A stretch of DNA of 64,000 nucleotides from Neckera pumila (lineage: Eukaryota; Streptophyta; Bryopsida; Hypnales; Neckeraceae): contig OZ018417.1 of assembly GCA_963969595.1 (NCBI GenBank), forward strand, positions 19,284,501 through 19,348,500, given 5' to 3'. Positions 35,374-47,207 of this stretch are shown in pieces (position 1 is the first letter of the stretch; every line of letters begins with the position of its first letter). Position numbers and translations under genes: made by a program. The notes under the pieces are model-generated. The model had not been told where the DNA came from. It made no database searches and was given only the letters and a program-made list of their open reading frames with translations.

Positions 35374-35731
35374 CATTAGAGAAAATTTGGGGCCTTCGAG
35401 GGTTGCTCCATATCCCTGCGAGGCCCCCGTGGATTGTTTTTTGGGGGGCTTCAAAATTGATTTTTTTCCTGTATATGCCTACCTACAGTTCCGTTGTCAA
35501 ATGATCGGCATTGGTTTAAAATCCAAAAACAAAGGCCAAAAAAATCAGGATTAAGGTACTCTAATGCACCTTAATCCTGATTTTTTAATACTTTTTAACA
35601 ATTTGTATTTAACACCAAATTGTGCAAAAATAAAAAAATGTCCCCAAATTATCCAATGACCATTATTAACCAATTAATATTTATCCAACAATGTGTAAAG
35701 GACTAACTTCATTGATATTTGGTGCGTTACA

Positions 35732-35901
35732 AGATGAGAAGACGAGGTCTTTACGGAATTGGAGTTGTGGTAGTGTTCACAGCCCATGTGAAATATGTGT
35801 CTTCACTCATAGGTTGACAAATATGAGTGAAGATACATATCCCACATAGATTGTGAACACTACCACAACCCCAATTTTATAAAGAGCTCCTCTTCTCATC
35901 T
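35732..35901. repeat. Long imperfect inverted repeat, about 80-base arms
   Basis: The left arm (AGATGAGAAGACGAGG...GTGTCTTCACTCATA) is answered by the right arm (TATGAGTGAAGATACA...CTCCTCTTCTCATCT) with a loop of about ten bases. A transcript across it would fold into a long stem. Confidence 0.8.
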
Positions 35902-35927
35902 TCTTACTCACAAATTCAGTTCATTCT

Positions 35928-36018
35928 GGTTTCAAATAATCAAAATTAAGTGGCTATTGAAGCTAGTTGCCTCTGGCAATTAGCTTCAATAGCCACTTAA
36001 TTTTGATTATTTGAAACC
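35928..36018. repeat. Near-perfect hairpin, 38-base perfect arms
   Basis: 35928-35965 is the exact reverse complement of 35981-36018. The 15-base loop itself contains TTGCC/GGCAA, extending the stem. It is a candidate source of small RNAs if transcribed. Confidence 0.9.
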
Positions 36019-36345
36019 AAATGTTTTTCAATGAAGTCAAATTAAATCCAATTAAGCCAAATTTTTGTGGCTTGATTGAATTAATTTGACTTAATTGAAA
36101 AAAATTAAGTTTAAACATTGTTTGTAACATTAAAAATTGCGGATACAATGGTCCATGTGTTTAAAAAACTGCAGATATATTTTTTATTCACAAAAATAGT
36201 CATGGCCTGACTACTTTCACAAAAGTTAGCTGATTTGACTACTCATATCACTATAGCCACTTTCTCAAATGTCAATCCCACCTTTTAATAGAGTGGTTTG
36301 GTCACTTTGGAGCAGCCCTCCGGAGGCTCCAAATTTTTTCTAATG

Positions 36346-37002
36346 TTTGCACAAGGCAAGCAATGAGCATTATTAGTCTAAAGTTGCCTCAATTTCTTTA
36401 ACCAATTGAAACATGCCTTTATGATGAAACTCTCCTGCATTGTTGAGACTATGTTGCCATTGTATGGTTGTAGATTTTCAGGGCTGGCAAGGCTTTTTTT
36501 AATTCAATTATTCATATTTCTTCAATTGGAGAGACTGCGTAGTTTATCTTAACTTCAGAGCACAAGATATGGCAGCAAAGGATCTTCTGGTATGCAGTTC
36601 AAGAATGTTATGCATGTTGAGGCTGAAATGTATGTTGTGTGGAAGTGCCAAAGGTCCTGCTACTATGTTTTTGTGTGATGTTTATAAATCTATTTGACGG
36701 GGTGGCATTTACAATGTTTGAGTCCACCACTACAAGAAGTTCCTATCTGTCAATGGTTGTGTCAAGGCTTTATCTCAAAGGGTGGTCAGTCATCATAGTT
36801 TTATGTCGGTTTTTTATAGTTGGTGTTTTCAGGGGCTCATAAAAGGCTATTATTTTCACTAGCATGAAAGAAGCTTTCACACTAGCAAAAGGGCAAATAA
36901 AAAGATATTGTAAAGTAGCTTACCACATCTATATATACGTCATATGTTGGCATTTATTTGTCTTTGTTGCTATGGAAGTTGTCAATGTCAAATGTTAATA
37001 AG
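36346..37002. other. Intergenic DNA, no gene seen
   Basis: AT-rich, with short frames only. A CACTACAAGAAG at 36728 resembles a CACTA-transposon start, but no partner terminus with a matching target duplication was found. Confidence 0.45.
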
Positions 37003-37325
37003 GGAGGAGGTCCATAAAGAGCTCACTTCAGAGCTGAGACTAAATTTTGAGGAGGTGAAACTTCTTGAAATATTTATTAGTAAATTTTCCTTCAAAGACA
37101 AATGACATTGGCATCCAACCCAAATTGTTTCATATTTTTTGGAGCTTTGTGGAATTAGTTATGAATTTTTGAAGTTCAAATTTTTGACGCTTTGGAGGGC
37201 TCTAAAATCGCCCACCTCCTCAAATGTTCATAGCTTGTACATTGCAAAAAGCAACATGTACAAGCAATGAACATTGAGGAGGTGGGCAATTTTAGAGCCC
37301 AAGCGGTTTAAGAACCTCCTCCCTT
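37003..37325. mobile_element. Foldback MITE with a microRNA-like central hairpin
   Basis: Termini TAAGGGAGGAGGTCCATAAA (left) and, in reverse complement, TAAGGGAGGAGGTTCTTAAA (right) form inverted repeats. At 37188-37307 a second stem of about 57 bases closes on a five-base loop (GCTCTAAAATCGCCCACCTC in the left arm; GAGGTGGGCAATTTTAGAGC in the right arm). No coding capacity is seen. Confidence 0.7.
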
Positions 37326-37489
37326 AGTGATATAGGTATTTATTGCATTTGTGTCATAACTTTTAGAATCACTTTGTGGTTGTGACAAGTGTCACAACCC
37401 ATCTAATGTGCTTCTATTGACTCACGGTGTCCATTGTAAGTGTAGACCTACTAAATACTGGCCAACATAGATTAGTATTCAAGCCATTT

Positions 37490-39640
37490 TTGAGTCTTAT
37501 GTTACACTAAGGATTGTGCAATGTCTTGCAAACCATTGAGTTGAGTTTTATGCGAGATGTACTCACATTTTTATTATCAAATTAATGTTGATTAGAGGTG
37601 GGTTTCACCTCATTCACGTATTTGAATGTAATAGTGACAGTGCTTAGGTTCTCACATAATCATTATTGCATCATTATTGGTGTATATTCATGCTTGTCAC
37701 ATATTGGTACAATGTATTTGTGTGCAACTAACCTTTAAATCCGTAAAGGACAAAAAACATTTGATTAGTCACTTTTAAGGTTTATATAAAATTTTATGAA
37801 ATGCACCTATTCATTCAATAATTGGATATTGCAATCATATATGGTTGACTACTTCTGTGATTGAATTTTTATTTCAATGCTAATCTCTAAAGTCTTCTAT
37901 TGATTAAAATAAGTTTATTGCATTTTTAGGTAGGTTCCAATGAATGCAATTTTGAAAAGTATATTTTGGAAATTTATGTAAAGTTAGAATTTTCTAGCTA
38001 TTCAACAAGCCAATTTGCAAAAGAAACAAGTTTATGTTTAGATATTTATGTTAATTTTTATTGAATTTCCCTAAAATTTAGGACAAGTTCAAAAATATTT
38101 TTAAAAATTAAAAGAAATAATTTTGTAGAATAAATCTATATCTACAAGAATCTTTTTATTCATTCTATTGTAATAAATAAGGTAATAGGTATGAGAATTT
38201 TATATTTGCAAATTGTTCTGATTTTTTTAATAAAAAGTACTATGAGGTTTGTTTTTTAACAATTGTCACAATTTTTGAAAATAAAGTTGAAAGTGCATAG
38301 GGTATAGATGGTTTTCTACAACATTTTCACCATTGGCATGTTCCAATTCCATATTAGATATATTAGGAATTCAATTTTTTCAATAATTATCTTATCCACC
38401 CTTTCAAGTATAAAATTGAAGTTCTTATTTCTTGGATTTTTCTTCATAGATTTCCAACTCAATTTTTAATAAAATATCAAATCTATGGATGTTGGAAGAT
38501 ATTTGTTTTTTCTTTAAAAGTTCCAAAGCTAAAACTTCACCTTTTGGAATAACTATAAAACTAATTTTTTACCACGTTGAATATTATGATTTTGGAGAAG
38601 TAGAACAATTAGGCTTTGAAAATTGGTGGAGAACTAGACAATCAAGACTTAGTTAAAAGATCTTAAGGTTAAAAGTTGGAAAAGATATTACAAATTTGAC
38701 CATTCCAACCTTGTTTTCAATATGTGTTGTTTTGTGGTAGTTTTGCTCAAAAATTCCCAAAGGATTAACTATAGGATTAATTTAAATCTATATTGTACGT
38801 AGTTGATCTAAAATCATGCAAGTATCAAAGGCTGCAATTTGTGCCTCTAAATACGCCACTAACCCCAAAATCCCCATCCTCACATGTACCTATGTGGAAG
38901 AAATGATTTTAGAACCTCTACCACAAAAGCTTTGACCTTCAATTCATAACTTTTGCAAACGATATCCAAACGCCACGTTCTTTGGTGCGTTGGAAACCTC
39001 CTTTCACTTGCCAACAACCAAATATCAAAATTTCACCAGTATAATAATGGTAGCAAAAAGTGAAGGCCAAAAACAAAAACAAAAACAAAAAAAATTGACG
39101 GCCGGGTTTTGAACTCTTCCATCCCCGTAGGTAGTCTGATCCCCGTCTGATCTCCGTAGGTAGTCTGATCAAATTAAGTGAAATCCATGCGAAGCGACTG
39201 AAGGAGTATCCGCAAGGATTGTGTCGTTCAAGACGTACTCTGTCCACAGTCTCTGCTCAACGGGGGGTTCATCGGTGGTTCAGAATTTCAAGGACGGTGA
39301 TTCACAATTTCAAGGACTGTGATTCAGGATTTCAAGTGCGGTGATTCAGAAACAAATCCTCCACCAAAGTCTGATCAAATTAAGTGAAATCCATGCGAAG
39401 CGACTGAAGGAGTATCCGCAAGCTAGGATTGTGTCATTCAAGACGTACTCTGTCCACAGTCTCTACTCAACGTTAATGGGAAGCTCATAGACCTGCTAAT
39501 TCAAGGCTCTGTCCACAGTCCGTGCTCGATGGGAAGCTCATGGGCCTGCTGGACTTGTTCACATTGAAGCTGAAGTTAGTAGGGACAACCTGCCATACCC
39601 TGCTTGCTGCTTGGGATAAAAGGGCCAGCAACTAAGAAGC
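37490..39640. repeat. Long dispersed repeat C, copy 1 (with short tandem array)
   Basis: From about TTACACTAAGGATTGTGCAA onward this sequence follows 46495-49000 for more than 1.5 kb (shared TTCTCACATAATCATT, CATGCTTGTCACA, CTACAACATTTTCACCATTGG and CTTTGGTGCG blocks). The sister carries a 928-bp TTAA-family insertion that this copy lacks. Both run on into a tandem unit beginning near AAAGTCTGATCAAA: two units here (about 39150 and 39368). No protein-coding frame survives. Confidence 0.8.
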
Positions 39641-40228
39641 AAAGCCTGCACACGGGCTTATTCATTCACAAAACAAAATTATCAAAATTCATGACTTTTT
39701 CATATGCTATTCGAACAATCCATATTTTAGTAGAAATTCGAACAATGGTATCAAACTACACGTAATTTAGTCAGTGTGGTGAAATCCTTTTGAAAAATGA
39801 AACAAAAGATTGAAATTGAAAAATTAGCATTCTGCTAAGAAAATCACTCAAAATAGCTGAAATGCAGGGGACAGAGTTTCCTACTGTGACTGTGAAGGCA
39901 AAGCAACCATCGCCAAAACCAAACCCTCATTGTCCCAAACAACAGTGTCACCGAGAACACTCCAATTATGCAGACTGTTGCCAGGATTATGAACACTGTC
40001 AGCATTCATACCCCTCCAACGCCATATTGGCTTCCCTTCAAATACTCCCCTCTCTCTCCACTTTCGCCATAGCCAAGCTCTTTCTTAAGTACTCTTCCAC
40101 TTCAAACCCCCAAATAGTACAGCAACATTCCCCCCTACTCCAAAAGTGACAAACTCTCATTCCATTCCTCATCTCACAAAACTCACATATAGAAATCTTC
40201 ACAGGACTCAGAAAATGCCATAATCTCC
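39641..40228. other. Intergenic DNA with an unassigned Cys-rich reading frame
   Basis: 39862-40149 (+) is an open frame of 95 codons with several Cys/His residues (CPKQQC, DCCQDYEHC), and the complementary strand is also largely open. Nothing is recognised, and no intron, homologue or codon evidence supports it. 40150-40228 is the left part of the repeat seen intact at 33040-33135. Confidence 0.3.
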
Positions 40229-41166
40229 TAAACTCCTAAAGTTCCATGACTATGTTTTCACCAAAAACACTCAAAAATTGTCATGTTTTTAGAACAAGTA
40301 CCCAATTCTTGAAAAAAGACTTTTTTTGACATACATAACCGTAGGATCTTGTAGTATGGTGACTTGAGAACATGTGGTAAAAATTTCAAAAAATTTATAC
40401 AGCGTTAATTGCAAGAAATAAGCATTCAAATTCATTGAAATCATTTTTTTGGCCATGCAAAAAATAAGGCAGCTACACTTTGTAAGCTCACTTTTCTATG
40501 AAAAAATCAGTCCAAAATGGTGGTGCTTCTTTGGATTATTTTTCCTAGACAAGTTGGCCACATGCTTGAAAAATTTCACATCATTTGGAATTGTACAACA
40601 TATAAGAAAAAAAATAGTAACTAGACAGTAGTAGAGAATGATTCAAAATACAAAATTGTTAAGAGTTTCATTAGAATTGAAAAATGCCAAGTCCAATGGT
40701 TGAAATGTTGTAATAAACAATCTGCATCCTTTGATTATTTTTCTTTTCAAAAAATATTGAAAATTGAGTAAGATAAAGAACTTCAAAGTCTATTTTAGAA
40801 TAGAGAATCCATAACTGCCCGCAAACATAAAATCCTCATAACTTTTGACTCAGTGATTGAAATGGAATGACTCAAAGTTTTCCACGTGTATATAATTCTA
40901 GAAAACCAATTTTAAATTTTTGTTTTTGAAAAAAGTGTTTTTATTTTATTTGCCCGGACTTGCCCAATTACAGAAAAAATAACATTTTAGGCCATAACTT
41001 TTGACTAGTATTTCTAAATGCCATGAAATTTAGTGCATATGAAAGATGCTTCTTGTCCCCACCTTGTAGCAAAACTTGGGCTAAAAATATAGAAGTCTCT
41101 AGTCACACATACCTGCCCAAAATTTCTATGTTTCCAAAAAATGCATGTTAGTCCTTTAGGGGTTCA
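40229..41166. mobile_element. TTAA-family element B5 (938 bp) with uninterrupted sister site
   Basis: The ends are TAAAC-TCCTAAAG (left) and CCTTTAGGGG-TTCA (right), slightly decayed from TTAA. The flanks (CCATAATCTCCT and TTTCAGAAA(C/T)TGAACACAAC) are contiguous at 33126-33160 around an intact TTAA (33135-33138). The interior matches B6. No open transposase is present. Confidence 0.85.
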
Positions 41167-41284
41167 TTTCAGAAACTGAACACAACAATAGTATGTTTCA
41201 CACATCATTGATCAAGCAAGAATAACCGCATTTTGTTTGGTCTTGTTACATGCCGTTAGTTTTGTTTTTGTTTTTGTTTTTGTT

Positions 41285-42211
41285 TTTACCCCTAAATGTA
41301 TTTTGACTATGTTTTCACCAAAAACGCCCCAAAATTGCCATTTCTAGTACAAGTACCAAATTTTAGGAAATTTTTTTTTTGGGACAAACATAACCCCAAG
41401 ATCTTGTAGTTCATTGGTTTGAGAAGATGCAGAAAAAATATCAGAATTTTCCACCATCCAGATTGCAAGATATTAGTATTTGAATTGAAAAAAATCCTTT
41501 TATTGTCCCTCTGAAAATCTGGGCAGCTGCACTTCACATGGTCACATTTGTATGAAAAAATCTCCAAAATGGTAGTTACTCTTTGAGTTCATTTCTTAGG
41601 TCAAGTTGGCTGTATGCTTGAGAAATTTTAGATCATTTGGAATTGTACAACATATAGGAAAAAAATAGTAAATAGAGAGAAGTAGAGAATGATTCAAAAC
41701 ACTAAATTGTTAAGAATTTAATTATAAAATTGAAATATGCCAATCCCAATGGTTGTAATGTTGTAATGAACAATATACATCCAGCATTTTTTTTTTCAAA
41801 AATATTGAAACTGAATTAAATAAAGGACTTCAAAGTTTATTTTAGAGTAGAGATTCCATAACTACCCGCAAACTAAAACTCCTCATAATTTTCATCTCAT
41901 TAATCAAAATGGAATGATTCAAAGCTATACATGTATATATAAATCTAGAGAACCAATTTCAAATTTTTATTTTTTTAAAAAGTGGTTTTTAAAGAATTTT
42001 TTTAGCAGCCCACCAAGGACTGAAAATCACATATTATACAATAACTTTTTAACCTTGTAGTCAAAAGTTATGAAAATTGTTGGGCCTTAAAGCTACTCCT
42101 TGGGAAAATGTTGTGGAAAAATTCTAAAGAAAAAATAAAAACTCCATTTGCAGTGAGCTGTCCAAAATCGCTATGTTGCCAAAAAATGGTGCTTGGGCGT
42201 TTAGGGGTTAA
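41285..42211. mobile_element. TTAA-family element B6 (927 bp)
   Basis: Left end TTTA-CCCCTAAAT, right end GTTTAGGGG-TTAA (42208-42211). It lies in the same orientation as B5 and only 118 bp after it, inside the same repeat. Internal blocks such as CATAACC(G/C)(T/C)A(A/G)GATCTTGTAGT, GGGCAGCTGCACTTC and GATCATTTGGAATTGTACAAC are shared with B1 and partly with B5. Confidence 0.8.
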
Positions 42212-44895
42212 AAAGGACAATGACCCATTACATGTAGTTTTGCAGACAAATACACAAATAATGTGCTCAAAATTGTCTGATAGTTGAAAGCTAGCTTCCA
42301 TATTTGCTCGCTACAGCCCAACAATGATACTGTTCATCCACCACTCGGATGTTTGGGATCTAGATTCACTTATAACTTATATGCATTATATATATTAGAT
42401 AACCAATGAGCCGCACTAGCAGCGAATAGGTTATCATACATAACCAGTTGTATATTTTCAATCACAACCTTTGATCTTCATGATCCAAGGGTGTAAAAAG
42501 TAAGTTGAAAGAAAAAAAAGTTATGAGTTGCAACTTGTAATAGCAATGGTGATGGGTTGCCAATGGGCGGTGCCACGTTCAAGTTGAAAAGTCAACAACT
42601 GATTATGGTACTGTAGAGAATGAGTTAGTGTACAGGCCACAGCAGCCCCACTGCAATACATTGAAGTGACTCTCTAAAAGTTTTGCACCATTGAACTTCT
42701 AAGATCTTCTAAGATCAATGGTGCAAATCATTTGAAGTGTTGCTTCACCGTATTGCTGTGGGACTGTTCTTAAGTTAAAGACTACAAACGCAATTGTTGT
42801 ACTTGCTATTTGGGATGTAGGTTTGCTTGTTGTCTTGCTTGTAGGAAAAACTTTGTTAATTTCCTCTTTTCTAGTTGTACTGCAATTTTGCACACAAGTA
42901 CACAAATAATGTGCTCAAAATTGTCTGATAATTGAAGATTTCTGTAAAAACTTCTCCACCCATTCACAGGGAATAGGATTGGGGAAATGAGTTGGCTTGT
43001 ACCCGGTAGTTCCCGGGTTGCTTCCGTCCGCCACCCATTCATGGGGAAGCGCGCATGCCAAAACAAGACAAACTCATGCATTAATGACTTGTCTTAACCA
43101 AGAGCCAACCAAAATACTAATTGATTAAAAAAAGTTAATAAATGGCCCACAAACCAACAAAGCCGACAAGATCAAGCCCGGGTCAAATCGTGGGGGGACA
43201 GGGAGATAGTGTTTGGAGAGCTCATTCTGCAGTGATCGGTCTTCTTCTGTCTATGGCTAGGACCGCAGTGGACCAAAATGGTGGTTTTCAGTGAAACTGG
43301 TCCAGTTTCAGTTAACTAAAACTCAGCTCTATATCTGTCTTGGATTTGAGAGCTCCGTGCACTGAATGTTCACAGTTTTGGGGTTCTGAAACATGCCATT
43401 ATGAGGAACAAGAGGCCGAAATTGAACATCATCTTCTCTTAGCAATTCTAAGGCCATACATGAACTTTCTGTTGTTCATTATATGGTATTTTCTGATCCG
43501 CATACGAAACATTCTTGATTGATTTAAAAGTTTGACCTCATCCCATTTATATTTATCACAATGTGTTCAAATCAAATTGCTCAGTGTCAACTCATGAATC
43601 TCTGGTCCTTTAGGAGTTCAGGAATATGACCACGTCATAGCTAAGAATTACTTGAAGGCATTCCGAAAACCTGTTCTAGACAGAGGCTACTGAACTTTGT
43701 GAGCTCTAAACTCGTTCTCTTATTTCCTGAGGCTCCTGAGATGCTGGGCTCTCTCAAGAGTTGCCTTCTGATTTCAAGGATTCTAATCTAAATTCCAAGC
43801 CTAACAACAATCATAAATTATTTCTAGCGCATTCTCGTCTTCTCTTCACAAGATGACATGTAGTTGGTTCTCACGAAGAAAAGAAGCTGCGAATTGGAAT
43901 TCTCCAATTTTCACGATTGAAATATGGGGTTTGATATCTCTATGCTGCCCCTATTTCACAGGTACAATTGTGGACACAGACGATGAATACAAGTGCAAGT
44001 TGCCAATTAAGTTCGACCATTCACTGTATGATCCAATGCGAAGTGCACTAAGCTCACTTTTCATGATGCACCCACTTTTGCAATTGTGTACGTATTCGAT
44101 TATTTCTGATGCAGGGATCCCAATAAAACGATAACAAGATCGTTGTTCTCTTATCAATTGCAGTGGCGCTTTTTTCTATCTTTTTCAGCAGAAAATGTAT
44201 GAATTACAAAGAGGATTTATATATTCCCGTCATATCCCTTAAATGAGATAGACACTTCATACGAGAAATCCAAACATGCTTCTTTGGTGAAACGTCCAAC
44301 GATAGGCGGAATGTCCCGGTACAGCACCCGGGATTACTCGATAATACAAGGCATCTGCACATTTCAAAGTTCACTCCGATTTGCAGTGCACTTTGCAGTG
44401 TTTCTAGATTTTGCAAAGGCGTCGCTATTCAAGTGTCAGGATTTTTGGATTATGTGACCCAACTCACCACCGTTTGTGCTCTAGCTCACTGATTTTGGCG
44501 CCACCTCATTACAGTTTGTGATGAGAAGCTATCCCATTCTTGTAGTGGATATAAGGTAACTACATCTAAAATTGCACACTTCCTAAAATTGCACAGTGGA
44601 TATTCTTGCCTAAAATGTACTCGCACTATTCATATTATTCTATGATTGCTTTTGGATACACCTATTCTCAACACTTTGGAAATTCGAAGTTTATTCACAC
44701 AATATCCAAAAAATGTATTTTGAGAGAATCTAGGATTGCCTTTTGATTGCCAATGGGACCCTACAATTCTTTTTCTCAATAGAATAATGAAAACTATGTT
44801 TGTGCAAAATTGCTTAAATGTGCAATTTAAGGTTAGTTACCTTACTCCCTCCATCCCAAAATCATTGTTCCATATGTGATTGACTTTTTAGTCTA
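42212..44895. other. Intergenic repeats, no gene seen
   Basis: 42235-42290 and 42885-42940 are two copies of a segment also at 33240-33295 (AATGTGCTCAAAATTGTCTG). 42950-43280 is the relative of 3160-3480. The frame at 43853-44134 (93 codons) resembles no family I know. Other frames are short. Confidence 0.45.
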
Positions 44896-45480
44896 TTAAC
44901 CCCTAAAGTCCCATTGTCCCTACGAGGGACAAAATGGATTTTGGGCCAGTTCCTATGAGCTCAATTTTTGGTGAAAGTTTCTAAAACTTTTGCATAAGAT
45001 AGAAAAGCTTATTAGCTTTCTGGGGATGTAATTTTTATTTCAATCGGTGCCCGGGAGCAAAAGTTATGCTACAATAACCTCAAAATGGAGGAGACCGGGC
45101 AGCAAAAGAAATCCATAAAAAATTGAAACAATTTTTTTTTTTTTTTTTTTTCTAATAGACTATATTTTTGTCTAAATAGGAAGCTTTGATTCATTCCATT
45201 TGGATTAGTGATATGAAAGTTATAGAGTCTCTTGTTTAGCGGGCTATCAAAGTATCTTCTTGAAAATAACTTTTTCTTTCACTTTGAATGCTGATATCTT
45301 TCAATCCATATGGTCAAACATCACGAAATTTTTACCACATGATCTGTAAAAAGTGTAGTACAAAATCCTACGGTTAGCTTCTAAAAAAAACATTTTTATG
45401 ATTTCTTAAATGAACGCAACAAAAGTAGCAGTTTTGAGTGATTTTTGACAAAAAAATGGCCTTGGGACTTTAGGGGTTAA
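44896..45480. mobile_element. TTAA-family element B7 (585 bp, internally shortened, best termini)
   Basis: TTAA at both ends (44896-44899 and 45477-45480), with 18 identical terminal bases in inverted orientation: TTAACCCCTAAAGTCCCA. The left interior aligns with the left half of Y (52160 onward). The right interior matches the reverse complement of the left end of B8, so the middle third is missing. Non-coding. Confidence 0.9.
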
Positions 45481-45649
45481 GGCAAAATTTGAGAATTTGG
45501 TAAAGTAATGAATGAAGACATGTAGATTAACTCTTGATATGCTCAACAATTTGCAAAAACGGCAATATCAAGTTTAAAGCTAGTTGATAACATGAATTAC
45601 ATCTCAAATTTTAAATTGAATTAAAACAAAATTGAAACAATAGATAAAT

Positions 45650-45965
45650 AATACCTAGTGCTGTGTGCAATCTTGTTTCAATGCCATATTGAGACAATGA
45701 TCATTGAAATAATTAAGAAACAATACCTTCTTGTAATAATATGAAAACAATTGTTTATTTTTGTTGAATAGATACAATGACCATTGAAACAATAAAAAAA
45801 ACAATACTAAACCAATACCTTCTTGTATCAATTAGAAAGCAATTGTTCACTATTGTTGAATTGATGCAATGACCATTGAAACAATGGGAAACAATGCAAA
45901 AATATTACCTTCTTGTCTTGAATAAAAAACAATTGTTAATTGTTGTTGAATTGAAACAAGTCCTT
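45650..45965. repeat. Tandem repeat, about 90-bp period, 3-4 degenerate units
   Basis: The motif CCTTCTTGT recurs at 45727, 45818 and 45908. Each is followed by an AACAATTGTT-type palindrome, TTGTTGAAT and (A)CAATGACCATTGAAACAAT (the last changed in the final unit). Confidence 0.75.
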
Positions 45966-46289
45966 ATTGTAAAAATAGAGGAACAATGACTCATTGTTGC
46001 AACTTTGTATCAATTTTTCTACAATCTTAAATTACAAAGATGCATTTTAATTAGTAAATATTGTCAAAATGAAGCAAATAGAACTTCTATAGAGTTGTGG
46101 TGTTTATCAAACACCATTCAAATGTCACAACATGCTGTCTAATAATACTTTGTTGACTCTCTACAATGTCCTAAATAAAATATCAAATAGTGAATGATTT
46201 AGTTAGAAAAAAAAATTTTACTTTACATAGAATTCCAACCATGGTGATTTTAACATAGCTTGGATGCCAAAAAAACATTTGAAACTCTT

Positions 46290-46494
46290 CTAAGTGAAAA
46301 TGAACAAAATGAACAAAAAAGCATTGAGTTTTTTGTTGATCTAGACATTGTACTATCCAAATCAACAAAAAACTTGTGACCGTTTTGTTAACTTGTACCA
46401 AATCAACAAAAAATTGTAAAAAGGTCGATATAGTACCCAAATCAACAAAAAATTGTTGATTTTTTGTTGATTTGGACATCATTTTGTAGTAGTG
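46290..46494. mobile_element. CACTA-like terminus with subterminal repeats
   Basis: The stretch ends TTTTGTAGTAGTG at 46494, which is CACTACTACAAAA in reverse complement, a typical CACTA/EnSpm end. The motif AAATCAACAAAAA occurs at least three times directly and twice inverted within 200 bp, like CACTA subterminal repeats. Homology to repeat C resumes immediately afterwards at 46495. No left terminus with a matching 3-bp duplication (flank ATA) was found. Confidence 0.5.
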
Positions 46495-47207
46495 ATATTA
46501 CACTAAGGATTATACAATGTCTTGAAAACCATTGAGTTGAGTTTCCTATGAGATGTACTCACATTTTATCATGTTAGTGTTGATTGGAGGTGAGTTTCAC
46601 CATTCATGTGTTTGAAGGTAAATAGTGACGGAGCTTAGGTTCTCACATAATCATTGTTGCATCATTATTGTTGTATACTCATGCTTGTCACAAGTTCACA
46701 CAATATAATTTTGGCACAATGTATTTGTGCACAACAAACCCTTTAATTCCGCAAAGGACAAAAATATTTGCCTAACAACTTTTGAAGTTTATATAATGGA
46801 TCCGTTCAGAAATAAAAAATGGATCCGTTCATTCAATAATTGGATATTTGGATCATATATAGCTAACAACTTTTGTGATTGAACTTCTATTTCAATGCTA
46901 ACCGTTAATGTCTTCTATTGATCCAAATGGATTTATTGCATTTTTGGGCAAGCTCCAATGAATGCAATTTTGATTGGTATTTTTCAATAGTTTTACGTAG
47001 AGTAGGGATTTCTACTAGCTATTCCATGAGCCAATTTGCAAAGGAAACCATTTAACTTTACGATTAGAAATTCATGGATTTAAAAAAAAAATCGTAAACT
47101 TTGGACAAATTAAAAGTATTTAAAAAATTAAAACTGCAAAAATAATCTTATAGAATAGATTCATATCTTCAAGAATTTTATTTATTCATTCCATTCAAAT
47201 GAGCAGG

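Larger units (their letters stand above)
35374..36345. mobile_element. CATTAG-type element, copy A4 (972 bp), with three long internal hairpins
   Basis: Termini are CATTAGAGAAAATTTGGGGCC at the left (first 20 bases are element end) and, in reverse complement, CATTAGAAAAAATTTGGAGC at the right. The interior holds a short hairpin at 35538-35587, a long imperfect one at 35732-35901 and a near-perfect one at 35928-36018. A further inverted repeat lies at about 36026-36082. There is no protein-coding capacity. Confidence 0.75.

Noticed and set aside
39862..40149. Cys-rich 95-codon frame (+)
   Set aside because: Both strands are open here because the DNA is locally GC-richer; no signal peptide, homologue or intron support.
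43853..44134. 93-codon frame (+) with a hydrophobic middle
   Set aside because: No family recognised and it lies in repeat-rich DNA; a faint nucleotide similarity to 24.04-24.12 kb suggests repeat origin, but it is too weak to report.
36728..46494. A 9.8-kb CACTA element bounded by CACTACAAGAAG at 36728 and TAGTAGTG at 46494
   Set aside because: The flanking triplets do not match, the subterminal motifs differ, and the span contains several independent repeats.
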